Positions 1 through 8,678 of a DNA stretch of 64,000 nt are shown piece by piece. The stretch covers positions 1 to 64,000 of the forward strand of contig NZ_JASBQE010000061.1 of assembly GCF_029960785.1 (NCBI RefSeq), read 5' to 3'. Position numbers and translations under genes: made by a program. The notes beneath the pieces are model-generated. The model did no database searches, was not told where the DNA came from, and worked only from the letters and a program-made list of their open reading frames with translations. The stretch comes from Polyangium sp. 15x6. Lineage in GTDB: Bacteria > Myxococcota_A > Polyangia > Polyangiales > Polyangiaceae. The number at the start of each line of letters is the position of its first letter. The first letter of the stretch is position 1.

Positions 1-126
1 CACGGGCCCGTCGGATGAACCGCGCATCGCGCGGTTCATCCGCCCTCGGTCCAGGCAGTGCCTGGTCCGGGGTGCAGGGGGCGGACAGCCCCCTGCTGGG
101 GTGCGGGGCAACGCCCCGCTCCGCTG
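1..126. repeat. Right half of the convergent-junction multi-hairpin element (copy R1, truncated by window edge)
   Basis: Contains three or four hairpins in the same order as the right arms of the other copies: a stem built on gatgaaccgcgc/gcgcggttcatc (about 13-42), ccaggc/gcctgg (about 51-65), gggggc/gccccc, and cggggc/gccccg at about 106-120. Relative to the other copies the first stem has C-G pairs where they have T-A, a paired change. It lies directly against the stop codon of the minus-strand kelch gene, so the missing left arm should be outside the window, probably beside the 3' end of a plus-strand gene. Confidence 0.8.
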
Positions 127-1614
127 TCAGGGCTGCGCTTCGGCCCCGGTGCCGAGCGCGCCATTGGCGTCGCGGCCGCCCCACACGAGGATGCGCGCGC
201 CGGTCCATACGGCTGTCGCGTCGCGGCGTGAGCTTAGCGTGGGCACCTCGGGGATCGGCTCCCAGGTCCCGCCGTTCATGCCCGGCGTATACCGCCCGCC
301 GTCGCCGAGGCTCCCGGTGCAGACGAGATCGCCGCAGCCTCCCCAGACGACCATGGACGACCCGGTCCAGACCGCGACGTGGGATCGCCGCGCGCTCGGC
401 GCGCCCGTCGTGCTCATGGGCGCCCACGTGCCTTGCGCGCCCTCCTTGGGGTCGAAGATCCCGCCGGTGTCGAGGTAGGGCCCGCCGTTCCATCCTCCCC
501 AGATGTAGATTTCCGAGCCCGTCCATACTGCCGTGTGGGACTCGCGGAAGGATGCTGCGTTCGTCGTGGAGGTCTTTGCCGTCCACTTGTCGTCGAACGG
601 CGAGTACATCGCGCCGTCGCCGAGCCAATCGAAGAAGTCCATCCCGCCCCACACGATCATCTGCTCGCCGGTCCATGTCGCGGAGTGCTGCGTGCGTGGG
701 CTCGGCGCGCCCACCGTGCTCGTCGGGGTCCAGGTCTTCGTCGGGATGTAGTAACGGCCGCCGGAGAGCAGCGCCTGGTTGTTCCCCGACGTCCCTCCCC
801 AGACGATCATGTACAGGCCCGTCGCGACGGCCGAGTGCCGGATGCGCGCTGCGGGCTCGTTCGCCGTCGGGAGCGGCGTCCAGGTATCGGTCTTCGGGTC
901 GTAGCTCGCGCCTGCGCCGACCATCCCGTTCGTCGAATAGCCGCCCCACACCATCATGACCTGGCCCGTCCAGACCGCCGTGTGCCCGAAGCGCGGGGAG
1001 GGGGCGTTGACGGTGCTCATGGCTTTCCACGTCTTCGCCATCGGATCGTAGAGCGCGCCGTCGCCGAGCAGCGGATCGAGGCCACCGCGCTCGCCGCCCC
1101 AGATGATCATGTGCGTGCCGGTCCAGATCGCGGTGTGGTTGAAGCGCGGCGAAGGCGCGTTCTCCGCGGGCAACGGGACCCACGAAAGGCAGGCTCCGCC
1201 GACGGCCGTGTGTGAGATCATGCCCGTCTGCGGATCACAGGAATCGCTCGTGCACGGATCGCCGTCGTCCGTGGCGACTGGCTTCGGCGCGCACGCGCCC
1301 GCCGCGTCGCAGGCGAAGCTCTCGACGCAGGGCTCCGGGGTGCCGCACGACGTACCTATCGCGAGGGGCGTCGACGCGCATGCGCCGGCTGTGCATGTGT
1401 CTGCCGTGCAGGGGTTTCCGTCGTCGCAGCTCGTGTCCGAGGTGCAGCCTGCGTCGCCGCCGCTGTCGGGCGCGCCTGCGTCCGGGGCGTCCGTGTCTTC
1501 GGGGATGAGATCGTAATCGATCTCGGCGATGAGCACGCAGCTCGTGACCGACGACGCGGCGAGCGCGGCGAGGAGCGCGCTCGCGAGGGCGAGCGACGCG
1601 CGGCGGGGAGACAT
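127..1614 (-). CDS. Kelch-repeat lipoprotein
   Basis: 495 residues. The start at 1614 gives a short basic n-region, a hydrophobic core and a lipobox ending ..SSVTSC, and is preceded by an AAAAGGG-type ribosome site; an upstream in-frame start would add 65 non-signal residues. After the lipobox comes a cysteine-rich stretch (CTSDTSCDDGNPCTADTC and similar) of the kind common in myxobacterial surface proteins. Then follow at least six ~50-residue kelch-type blades, each with an H[TS]AVWTG...WGG pattern and a YDP/W segment. Kelch blades form a beta-propeller used for binding, so an extracellular binding role is likely but the ligand is unknown. It is divergent from the downstream c-heme operon. 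Confidence 0.9.
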   Translation of the reverse strand: MSPRRASLALASALLAALAASSVTSCVLIAEIDYDLIPEDTDAPDAGAPDSGGDAGCTSDTSCDDGNPCTADTCTAGACASTPLAIGTSCGTPEPCVESFACDAAGACAPKPVATDDGDPCTSDSCDPQTGMISHTAVGGACLSWVPLPAENAPSPRFNHTAIWTGTHMIIWGGERGGLDPLLGDGALYDPMAKTWKAMSTVNAPSPRFGHTAVWTGQVMMVWGGYSTNGMVGAGASYDPKTDTWTPLPTANEPAARIRHSAVATGLYMIVWGGTSGNNQALLSGGRYYIPTKTWTPTSTVGAPSPRTQHSATWTGEQMIVWGGMDFFDWLGDGAMYSPFDDKWTAKTSTTNAASFRESHTAVWTGSEIYIWGGWNGGPYLDTGGIFDPKEGAQGTWAPMSTTGAPSARRSHVAVWTGSSMVVWGGCGDLVCTGSLGDGGRYTPGMNGGTWEPIPEVPTLSSRRDATAVWTGARILVWGGRDANGALGTGAEAQP

Positions 1615-1838
1615 CCCTTTTCGGTACCAAGGATGTCGTCGAGCTTCAAGAACTCCTTCCCATCGCGGGAATAGGGGCGCATAATCCGGATCTGATCTCT
1701 CCTCGTCCTCGATCCTCGAGACGAGGCGAATCGAGGCGAGGACGTGCGGATCGATGCCGGACAAGGCGCGCGCCCTCGGGTTCCCGGGCCTCCCCGGGTG
1801 GACATGCATCGATCCACCTGGATCACCCTCGATCCTTT

Positions 1839-3068
1839 ATGGCAGTGAAAACTTCTCGTGAAATCGGATCCTGGAGCCGCTCCATTCTGGGGCTGCTCTT
1901 GTCGCTCGGCGTTGTGGTCACGATCGCGGGGATGAGCGCGTGTTCGAGCAATGACTCGGAGGGCTCGTCGGAGGGGACTGGCGCGAGCGGGGGCGGGGGC
2001 GGGGCCGGTGGGGGTGAGCCTGCGGGGCCGACGCCGTACGAGCTTTTCCTGAAAATCGAGCCCGACCTCGTGGCGAATTGCAACATCTGCCACAAGAAGG
2101 GCGGCTCGGCGCCGGCGCCGTTCCTCGCGGGGGAGACGCCCGAGGAGCGGTACCAGACGATAACGTTCTGGCCGGGCATCGTGGTCAACGCGGCCGAGCA
2201 AAGCATTCTGCTCACGCACCCGGAGTCGGCGAACCATGGCGGCGGCGAGGCGCCGAGGATCCCGGAAAACGTCAAGCCCGGCGTGATCACGTGGCTCACG
2301 GCGGAGGCCGACGGCTTGCCGGATAGCAGCGTGGATATCGGGCCGAGCGTGCGTCCGTTCCGTCCTTTGCCCGGCGGCGCGCTGAACACGGTCTACCTCG
2401 ACGCGCTCGGCGACGATTTCCAGTACATGTCGATCGCGTTCTTCGCCGAGGCGCTCGGCGGCACGAGCGACGCGCCCACCATGCTCCGGCTGACGAACAT
2501 CACGGTCCACCCCGTGGTGGACAAACCGCTGCACATCGTGCACCCGGTCTTCACGGTGTACGTGCCTGGACAACCGGGCGATCCGGACCCGGTCGACAGC
2601 TTCTCGAACCTCGACCAGACGTTCACGCTCGGCGGCGACAACACGCTCGGCACCGGCGAGGTCGTCCTGACGAACTGGCAGAAGGGGGCCTATCTCGGGA
2701 TCGCGTTCGAGCTCATCGAGGTCTACGGCGGCAATGCGGGCCCCGGGACGGGCTGCAACGATCTCGTGAACTTCCAGCAGAACGTCGTGCCGGCCATGCA
2801 GACGTGCATGATGAAATGCCACGGCGGGGCGAACCCGCAGGCGAAAGGCACGATGGATCTGTCGGAGCTCAACGCGATGATGCCCACGGCGGCATGCCAG
2901 GAGGTGCGGGCGCGCATCAAGCCGGGTGATCCGGCGGCGAGCCAGATCCTGCAGGTGACGGATCCGGTTCAGCCGATCGTGCACATGTACAAATTCGACG
3001 GTGATCTGAACGCATACAACGCTTTCAAGACCAAGGTGGAGCCTTGGATCATGGCGGAGCAGCAATGA
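1839..3068 (+). CDS. CxxCH lipoprotein, first gene of c-heme-type operon
   Basis: 409 residues with a hydrophobic N-terminus and a lipobox-like ..AGMSAC at about 31-35, followed by a Ser/Gly linker. A heme-c style CNICH motif lies at 81-85 and a second, CxxxCH-like motif (CMMKCH) near 324-329. The middle (about 170-310) looks beta-rich and resembles the jelly-roll part of copper-monooxygenase-like proteins, but I cannot identify the HH/HxH ligands. It overlaps the next gene by ATGA, so the two are probably translationally coupled. Likely exported and possibly redox active; the substrate is unknown. The start is ATG at 1839; a start nearer the hydrophobic core is possible. Confidence 0.85.
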   Translation: MAVKTSREIGSWSRSILGLLLSLGVVVTIAGMSACSSNDSEGSSEGTGASGGGGGAGGGEPAGPTPYELFLKIEPDLVANCNICHKKGGSAPAPFLAGETPEERYQTITFWPGIVVNAAEQSILLTHPESANHGGGEAPRIPENVKPGVITWLTAEADGLPDSSVDIGPSVRPFRPLPGGALNTVYLDALGDDFQYMSIAFFAEALGGTSDAPTMLRLTNITVHPVVDKPLHIVHPVFTVYVPGQPGDPDPVDSFSNLDQTFTLGGDNTLGTGEVVLTNWQKGAYLGIAFELIEVYGGNAGPGTGCNDLVNFQQNVVPAMQTCMMKCHGGANPQAKGTMDLSELNAMMPTAACQEVRARIKPGDPAASQILQVTDPVQPIVHMYKFDGDLNAYNAFKTKVEPWIMAEQQ

Positions 3069-4381
3069 CAATGAAATGGGGCAAGAGAGCGTGGACCGGG
3101 ACCGCGCTGATGGGACTTTCTTTGGTCCTTTCTGCGTGTAACCCGGACGATCCCAACCAGCTCCTCGGCGGGCCGCCCGCCAATGGGGGCAAGCCCTGCC
3201 CGCCCTCCGCGGGCGGCGAGGGCGGATCCACGGCGTCGGCCACCGTCGGCAATGGTGGATCGGGCAGCGATCCGACGACGACGAGCGGCGGGACGACCGG
3301 CGGCGGCGTGAAGACCGTGCTCGACGAGCGCATCGTCTCGTACAGCGAGGCGCTGCGCACCGCGAGCCTGAAGCTCGTCGGCAAGCTGCCGAAGAACGAC
3401 GAGATCGAGGGCATCCGGAGCGCCGCGGACCCGAAGCAGGTCTACGAGACGTTCGTCGACGAGTACATGAAGTCGCCGCGGTTCGCCGCGATGATGCTCG
3501 ATTACTGGAAGAACACGTTCCGCTCGGGCGCGATGGCGCCGAACGAGGCGCCGAACCGCAACAACGCGCCGCTCTTCGCGGCGAAGATCACCGTCGAGGG
3601 CGGCGATTATCGCCAGATCTTCACGGCCACGAGCGGCACCTGCCCCTCGTTCGATCCGGCCACCGGCACGTTCACGCCCGTCGATTGCGCGAATGGCCCC
3701 GCCGCCGCGCCCGCGGCCGGCGTGCTCACGGACGCGGGCCTCATGGCCCAGTACGCGAGCGCGCTCGCGTTCCGGCGCGTCCGCTTCATCCAGGAGACGT
3801 TCTCCTGCCGCAAGATGCCGGCCGAATACCGGGCCACGCCGGAGCCGAAGGGCGGCGGGTTCTATACGTCGCCCTGGCCGTTCGAATCGATCGGCGGCGC
3901 GGCGAACGGCGGCCGTGTCGACTTCCTCGATGCTTCGTCGACGATCTGCGCGAACTGCCACGGCTCGATGAACCATCGCGCCCCGCTCTTCGCGGCCTAC
4001 GACGACGCCGGCAAGTACGTCGAGCCCGCCGCCGGAATGGACGGCGTCCTCGAGTTCGCGGCCACGGTGCCCATCGACGGCAATCCGAAGGTCAAGATGA
4101 GCGATTACCTGCCCCCCGGCGAGACGACGGCCTTCAAGTTCGGCCAGCCCGCGGCGAACCTCCTCGAGTTCGGCCAGCGCATGGCGGCGGACGACGAGGT
4201 CGCGCGTTGCGCGGTGGTCCGCGTCTGGAACTACGCCATGTCGAAGGGCGACGCGGTCTACGATCTGGCGGACGTGCCCGATTCGGTCATCGCCCCGCTC
4301 GTCACGCAATTCAAGACAAACTACAACCTGCGCGAGATCATCCGCGCCGCGTTCGTCCACGACGACTTCGTGAGGTATTGA
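3065..4381 (+). CDS. DUF1592/DUF1588/DUF1585-like cytochrome-associated lipoprotein
   Basis: 438 residues. The start ATG at 3065 overlaps the previous stop (ATGA). The signal ends with lipobox ..VLSAC, then a Gly/Pro/Ser/Thr linker. The body has the ERIVSYSEALRTASLKLVGKLP segment, a 'SPRFAAMMLDYW' stretch, a central CANCH heme-type motif near residue 300, and a C-terminal NLREIIRAAFVHDDFV ending. This order is typical of planctomycete/myxobacterial proteins with DUF1592, DUF1588 and DUF1585 domains, which is a family-level inference from memory. Probably anchored in the envelope and acting with the adjacent gene products. Confidence 0.85.
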   Translation: MTMKWGKRAWTGTALMGLSLVLSACNPDDPNQLLGGPPANGGKPCPPSAGGEGGSTASATVGNGGSGSDPTTTSGGTTGGGVKTVLDERIVSYSEALRTASLKLVGKLPKNDEIEGIRSAADPKQVYETFVDEYMKSPRFAAMMLDYWKNTFRSGAMAPNEAPNRNNAPLFAAKITVEGGDYRQIFTATSGTCPSFDPATGTFTPVDCANGPAAAPAAGVLTDAGLMAQYASALAFRRVRFIQETFSCRKMPAEYRATPEPKGGGFYTSPWPFESIGGAANGGRVDFLDASSTICANCHGSMNHRAPLFAAYDDAGKYVEPAAGMDGVLEFAATVPIDGNPKVKMSDYLPPGETTAFKFGQPAANLLEFGQRMAADDEVARCAVVRVWNYAMSKGDAVYDLADVPDSVIAPLVTQFKTNYNLREIIRAAFVHDDFVRY

Positions 4382-4383
4382 TC

Positions 4384-5217
4384 ATGGCGCGGAGCTTCCT
4401 CGGCTGGGCGCTGCCCGGCCTGTTCTTCACGATCGGCTTCGGATTCGCGGCGTGCCTCGGCAGCGCGGATCCGATGGGCGAGGACTGCGTGCCGACGACG
4501 TCGGGCCCCGGCGTGGGCGGCAGCGGCGGCACGGGCGGTACGGGCGGCGCGGGCGGCGGCAATGCCGGCGCGGGCGCGCAATCGAACGGCGATCCCGAGA
4601 CGAGCGAGAATGGCAGCAACAACTTCCACCACCCGATGGACCCGACGCAGGCGGGCCAGGACGATCCGTTCGAGATCCTGAAGAAGCGCGCGGCCGAAGG
4701 ACCGCCGGAGATCCGCACGCGGCTGCATTCCTGCAGCAAGCTCACGTATGCGGCGCTCGGCGATCTGCTCACGACGCGCGGCGTGGATCTCGACAAGGTC
4801 GCCGCGGCGGGCCAGCCTCCGACGGCGGGTCAGCTCTACAAATCGGCGGCGACGAAGGATTCGCTCGGCGTGGCGAACTTCGACGCGCGCATGGGCGAAT
4901 CGTATTTCTACACGATCTCGGCGGCCGCGAAGGTGCTCGACATCTTCATCCAGGCCGCGCCCGAGATCATCCAGAACATCGAGAACGCCGAGGAGTGCAA
5001 GATCAACGGCGTGGGCAATCCCATGTTCGACGCTGCCACGGGCAGGTGCGTCTACAACTCGCTGAGCTGCATCATGGGCCGGCCGGCGACCGAGGACGAC
5101 ATGGACCTCTGCAACCTGATGATCGAGCAGGCGAACAAGGCGGATCCCAAGGATCTCGCGAACAAGCGCGCGCTCACCGTCGCTGCGTTCCTGAGCGCGG
5201 CGCATACCTGCGAGTAG
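4384..5217 (+). CDS. Lipoprotein of unknown function in c-heme operon
   Basis: 277 residues. ATG at 4384 lies two bases after the preceding stop. A hydrophobic segment ends in a lipobox-like GFGFAAC, followed by a long Gly/Thr/Ser-rich linker (about 45-70). The C-terminal two thirds are globular and contain several cysteines (LHSCSKL, AEECKI, GRCVYNSLSC, LCNLM, AHTCE) but no CxxCH. No family recognised. Position between a DUF1592-like and a twin-arginine protein suggests an accessory subunit of the same surface complex. Confidence 0.8.
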   Translation: MARSFLGWALPGLFFTIGFGFAACLGSADPMGEDCVPTTSGPGVGGSGGTGGTGGAGGGNAGAGAQSNGDPETSENGSNNFHHPMDPTQAGQDDPFEILKKRAAEGPPEIRTRLHSCSKLTYAALGDLLTTRGVDLDKVAAAGQPPTAGQLYKSAATKDSLGVANFDARMGESYFYTISAAAKVLDIFIQAAPEIIQNIENAEECKINGVGNPMFDAATGRCVYNSLSCIMGRPATEDDMDLCNLMIEQANKADPKDLANKRALTVAAFLSAAHTCE

Positions 5218-5228
5218 GAGATCGGGCC

Positions 5229-6752
5229 ATGGCAAACTACAAACTCAAGGATTTGCGCGGCCCTCAGCGCCGGAACTTCCTCCGGCTGATGGCCGCGGCG
5301 GGCGCGGGCTTCGCGCTCGAGCGCTCGCGGCTTCTCAATTTCATCGCCGACGAAGGCGGCACCGCGCTCGCCGCCGAGGCGTGCGGCGAGACGAACCGCC
5401 ACGTCGGTATCGTCTCCGGCGGCGGCAATTTCTGCCTCTGGCAGCTCATGTGGCCGCTGCCCGACGTCGCCGCGGCCAAGAACGCGGCCTTCGCGTACGA
5501 CGCGATCGACCAGGGGTTCATGACGAACTACGTCGACGAGACGTCGTATTTCAAGTCGGGCGCCGCCGACCGTCCGTTCTATTACGGCCCGGATTCGCCG
5601 TTCGTCGACCAGGCGTCGCAGACCGTGATCCGCCCGATGAGCGCGTACCTCGTCGCCGACACGGCCGTGCACCACCGAAAGCCGCTCCGCCAGATCACGA
5701 TCGACGGCGCGCTCCCGGGCAACACGAACAACAGCGGCGACGGCATCGTTGGCAACAGCGTCACGCTCTTCGCCGCGATCGGCGCATTGCAACGCACGAC
5801 GACCTCGATCCTGCCGTCGATCGGCGTCGCGCCCGCCTCGATTGGCTCGGCCCCCGGCGCGCCCACGCTCTCGGTCGTGCCGAGCGCGGACTCGATGGTC
5901 GACCTGTTCAACAGCGCCGCGTCGAAGGCGATCCTGCTCGCGCAGGAGGACAAGTCGATGTTCGAGACCTATTACAAGGCGATCCTCGGCCTGCGCGAGG
6001 CCGCCGGGCGCCCGACCTGGGCCCGCGAGCTCGACATCGCCAAGAAGGCCTCGAACCTGATTGGCCGAAACCTCGCCGCGCAGCTCATGCCGACGACCGC
6101 GGACCTCGCGTTTTACGGGGCCACCGAGGTTCAGGACATGGCGGCGAGCATGTTCTTCGGTGGTCAGAACGGCAAGGACAGGCTCCTCAACCTGGCGAAG
6201 GCCCTCATCATCACGAAGAAGGCATTCTCGCTCGGATTGACGAACCAGGTGATCATCGGCGTCATCGCGGAGACGGGCGGCGGCATCTTCACCGATCCGC
6301 ACGAGACCTTCGCGCAGATCGCCGGCGCGCGGAACGTGATCAAGTATTACGGCATGTTCCTCGACCGGTTCTACCAGGACCTGGCGAACTCGCCGGATCC
6401 GGCCTGCACCGCGAAGAACCTCGACAAGACCGTCATCACCACGGTGCACGGCGATCACCCGCACGACCCGCTCACGCGGCCGGCGTGGCCCGACTCGACG
6501 CCGGGCGGCGCGAACTGGATCTACGTGATGGGCAATGGCTACCTCCCGGCCGGTTGGCACGGTCATCCGAAGACCAACAACACGGCGCTCGGCATCGACC
6601 CGACGACGGGCCTGAGCACCGATTACAACGGGACGAAGTCCGTGCACGCCGCGAGCGCCGCGATCCTCTACGCAATCGCGAACGGCGACATGAAGAAGGT
6701 GACGGAGTTCTACAAGGGCGACGCCATCACCGCACTCGTGAACAAGGTGTGA
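5229..6752 (+). CDS. Tat-type exported protein, DUF1501/DUF1552-like
   Basis: 507 residues starting at ATG 5229, 11 bases after the previous stop. Residues 13-17 read RRNFL followed by a small-residue hydrophobic stretch, a good twin-arginine signal. The remainder is rich in Asp/Asn/His and contains HGDHPHDPLTRPAWPDSTPGG near 400, reminiscent of sulfatase-like DUF1501/DUF1552 proteins that are regularly encoded next to DUF1592-type proteins. That pairing is known in Planctomycetes and Myxococcota and supports the call, although the exact family is uncertain. Last gene of the operon; a strong terminator follows. Confidence 0.75.
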   Translation: MANYKLKDLRGPQRRNFLRLMAAAGAGFALERSRLLNFIADEGGTALAAEACGETNRHVGIVSGGGNFCLWQLMWPLPDVAAAKNAAFAYDAIDQGFMTNYVDETSYFKSGAADRPFYYGPDSPFVDQASQTVIRPMSAYLVADTAVHHRKPLRQITIDGALPGNTNNSGDGIVGNSVTLFAAIGALQRTTTSILPSIGVAPASIGSAPGAPTLSVVPSADSMVDLFNSAASKAILLAQEDKSMFETYYKAILGLREAAGRPTWARELDIAKKASNLIGRNLAAQLMPTTADLAFYGATEVQDMAASMFFGGQNGKDRLLNLAKALIITKKAFSLGLTNQVIIGVIAETGGGIFTDPHETFAQIAGARNVIKYYGMFLDRFYQDLANSPDPACTAKNLDKTVITTVHGDHPHDPLTRPAWPDSTPGGANWIYVMGNGYLPAGWHGHPKTNNTALGIDPTTGLSTDYNGTKSVHAASAAILYAIANGDMKKVTEFYKGDAITALVNKV

Positions 6753-6771
6753 CCGAGTCACCTGTTCGATG

Positions 6772-6808
6772 ACGTCGGCCGCGGAGCGATCCGCGGCCGA
6801 TGTCTTTT
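6772..6808 (+). terminator. Intrinsic terminator of the c-heme operon
   Basis: Perfect 11-bp inverted repeat (tcggccgcgga at 6775-6785, complement at 6790-6800) with a GCGA loop, extendable by three more pairs, followed by a T-rich tgtctttt. It closes the 1839-6752 operon and separates it from the next lipoprotein gene. Confidence 0.85.
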
Positions 6809-6894
6809 GTGGGTACGAACGCCGAATCGCGCGACGGCGAAGAGGTGTAAGGTCGAGTCCGGCGCGAACGTTGTGCGGAGGCGAGGTGGAGCGA

Positions 6895-8343
6895 ATGAAG
6901 CGGAGCATGGTGTGTTTTGCGGCATTTTTCGCCGCGGGTGTCGGGCTCGCGATCGGGTGCGGGGGTGGGCCCGCGGTCGTGCAAAGCAGTGATCAGGCCG
7001 CCGAGCCGCTCTCCTCGCAGGGGAAGCAGGCGAAGACCGAGCCCACGGGAATCACGACCAGCGCGGGGCCCGAGGTGGCGACAGGGCCGACCGAATGGGG
7101 GATCGTGGCGCCAGCGCCGGAGCCGACCGTGAATTACCAGAGCGTCGTGGCGAAGGTCGAGTCGATGATCCGCGACCGCGATGTCCTCGAGGGGGCGAAT
7201 CGCCGCGGTTTGTCGGTCACGAAGGTGACGTGGGAGGACACGGCCCGGGCGAAGGGGTCGTCGCTGGGACCGAACATTTCGGATCTGACGTTGCAGGTGC
7301 GGTTCCACGACGAGAGCGGGAGTTATTACAAGACGGCGCTGATGCCGGTGCTCCGATTTCCGAATTTCACGGACCGCACGGGCGACGTCCCGGCCGACCG
7401 GTTTTTCGTGCGCGTCGGCAATCAGAAGGCAGACGGCGGGTCGATCGAGTCGGTGCCGCTGAAGGACGTGCTCAAGAACATTCGCGCATTCGCCAGCCTG
7501 CCGAGCTCGATCCTCGGCAGCGGCAACCTGCTCGCGCCGCGGGACACGCATTTCCTGGTGAGCGCGCAGGCCGTGTTCCTGCCGATTCCGAAATCCGGTA
7601 AGGCCGAGTTCAACCCGGTCATCTTCAATTATCAATCGGCCCCGAAGTCACCGGCCGTGCTCACGCTCCTGGTGACGCGCGAGGGGACGAGCATCAGCGT
7701 GATCGAGAACCGCCGCGAGGACATGGGCATGCGCGGGGGAGGGCAAGATCTCTATTTCAACAACAAGGGCCAGCGCGCCGCGTTCACGGCCGAGCGCCGG
7801 AGCGACGTGAAGGCGCGCATCGAGGCGCAAGGCGGGCCAAAGACGGAGGCGGATCAGAGCGCCCTCGCAAAAGGAGCGGACGTGCTCTTCTTGGTGCAAG
7901 TGCCGCTCGTGCACGCGAACCGCGGGCAGCTCGGCGGTCCGATTCCGACCATGCCGAGCCTGGAGCCGAAAGGCGGCGGGGCGCCGATGCCCATGGCCAC
8001 GGCCACGACCAAGCCGTCGAAGAAGGCAGCCGACCTCGCAGTCACAGAGGACAGCGACGTGGAGCAAGCGGTGCTCGGCCACGGCCCGAACCTGGGGCCC
8101 TACAACGAGGGGCGAGACCTCAAGCTCGTGCGCGATCCCAAGTTCCCGATCCGGGTGACGGTGCAGTTCTACAAGGCGACGAGCAACGGAGTCGTGGACG
8201 AGTCAGACCTCGACGGAATCGCAAAGTCGATCGGGAGCGTGTACGAGCACGCCGATTTCGTCGGCTCACTCGTAGTGCCGGAAGGAGATCCGCGCAGGCC
8301 GACGGCATGGCAGACAATCCCCGGGGAGTGGTTCCCCTGGTGA
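6895..8343 (+). CDS. Lipoprotein of unknown function
   Basis: 482 residues. The start at 6895 is chosen because it gives a basic n-region, a hydrophobic core and lipobox LAIGC, with a purine-rich ggaggcgaggtgg ribosome site just upstream. The mature protein alternates predicted beta-rich stretches with a Pro/Met/Ala-rich linker near 350-390 and ends with SLVVPEGDPRRPTAWQTIPGEWFPW. No known domain recognised. Its 3' end faces the TPR gene across a convergent-junction element. Confidence 0.85.
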   Translation: MKRSMVCFAAFFAAGVGLAIGCGGGPAVVQSSDQAAEPLSSQGKQAKTEPTGITTSAGPEVATGPTEWGIVAPAPEPTVNYQSVVAKVESMIRDRDVLEGANRRGLSVTKVTWEDTARAKGSSLGPNISDLTLQVRFHDESGSYYKTALMPVLRFPNFTDRTGDVPADRFFVRVGNQKADGGSIESVPLKDVLKNIRAFASLPSSILGSGNLLAPRDTHFLVSAQAVFLPIPKSGKAEFNPVIFNYQSAPKSPAVLTLLVTREGTSISVIENRREDMGMRGGGQDLYFNNKGQRAAFTAERRSDVKARIEAQGGPKTEADQSALAKGADVLFLVQVPLVHANRGQLGGPIPTMPSLEPKGGGAPMPMATATTKPSKKAADLAVTEDSDVEQAVLGHGPNLGPYNEGRDLKLVRDPKFPIRVTVQFYKATSNGVVDESDLDGIAKSIGSVYEHADFVGSLVVPEGDPRRPTAWQTIPGEWFPW

Positions 8344-8349
8344 TGTCTC

Positions 8350-8670
8350 ATGTCGAAGCCGCTGCGCTGGGGCTTCGCCCCAGGCCCCACCAGGGGCTAT
8401 CCGCCCCTGGACCCGGACCAGCGCAAGCGCTGGACCCGGGGTCGATGAACTGCGCGATGCGCAGTTCATCGAACAGGCCCGAGCCAAGACCAGCCACGAC
8501 CCTGCCAGCCAAGACAGCCGCGCTGCCCTTTCGACGGGCAAGGCTCTCTCACCGGCCGTTGGAAGAACTGCGCGGAGCGCAGTTCTTCCACCCCGAGTCC
8601 AGGGCTTGCCCTGGTCCGGGTCGAGGGGCGGACAGCCCCCGCGGGGTCCGGGGCAGAGCCCCGGCGAAGC
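8350..8670. repeat. Convergent-junction multi-hairpin element, copy R2
   Basis: The 335-nt gap between two facing stop codons is filled by two arms of four hairpins each. Left arm: ctggggc/gccccag (8367-8383), ccaggggc/gcccctgg (8390-8410), ccagcgc/gcgctgg (8418-8433), gatgaactgcgc/gcgcagttcatc (8444-8470). Right arm in mirrored order: ggaagaactgcgc/gcgcagttcttcc (8561-8589), ccagggc/gccctgg (8599-8614), ggggc/gcccc (8625-8639), ccggggc/gccccgg (8648-8664). The right arm is close to the reverse complement of the left arm. About 90 nt of less ordered sequence separates them. No coding sequence is evident. Confidence 0.9.
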
Positions 8671-8678
8671 GCTCCGCC

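Noticed and set aside
8350-8670. Short open frames inside the convergent-junction elements
   Set aside because: They translate hairpin sequence in every frame (GxxPGPTRGxPPLDPDQ-like strings) and differ between copies in ends; not genes.
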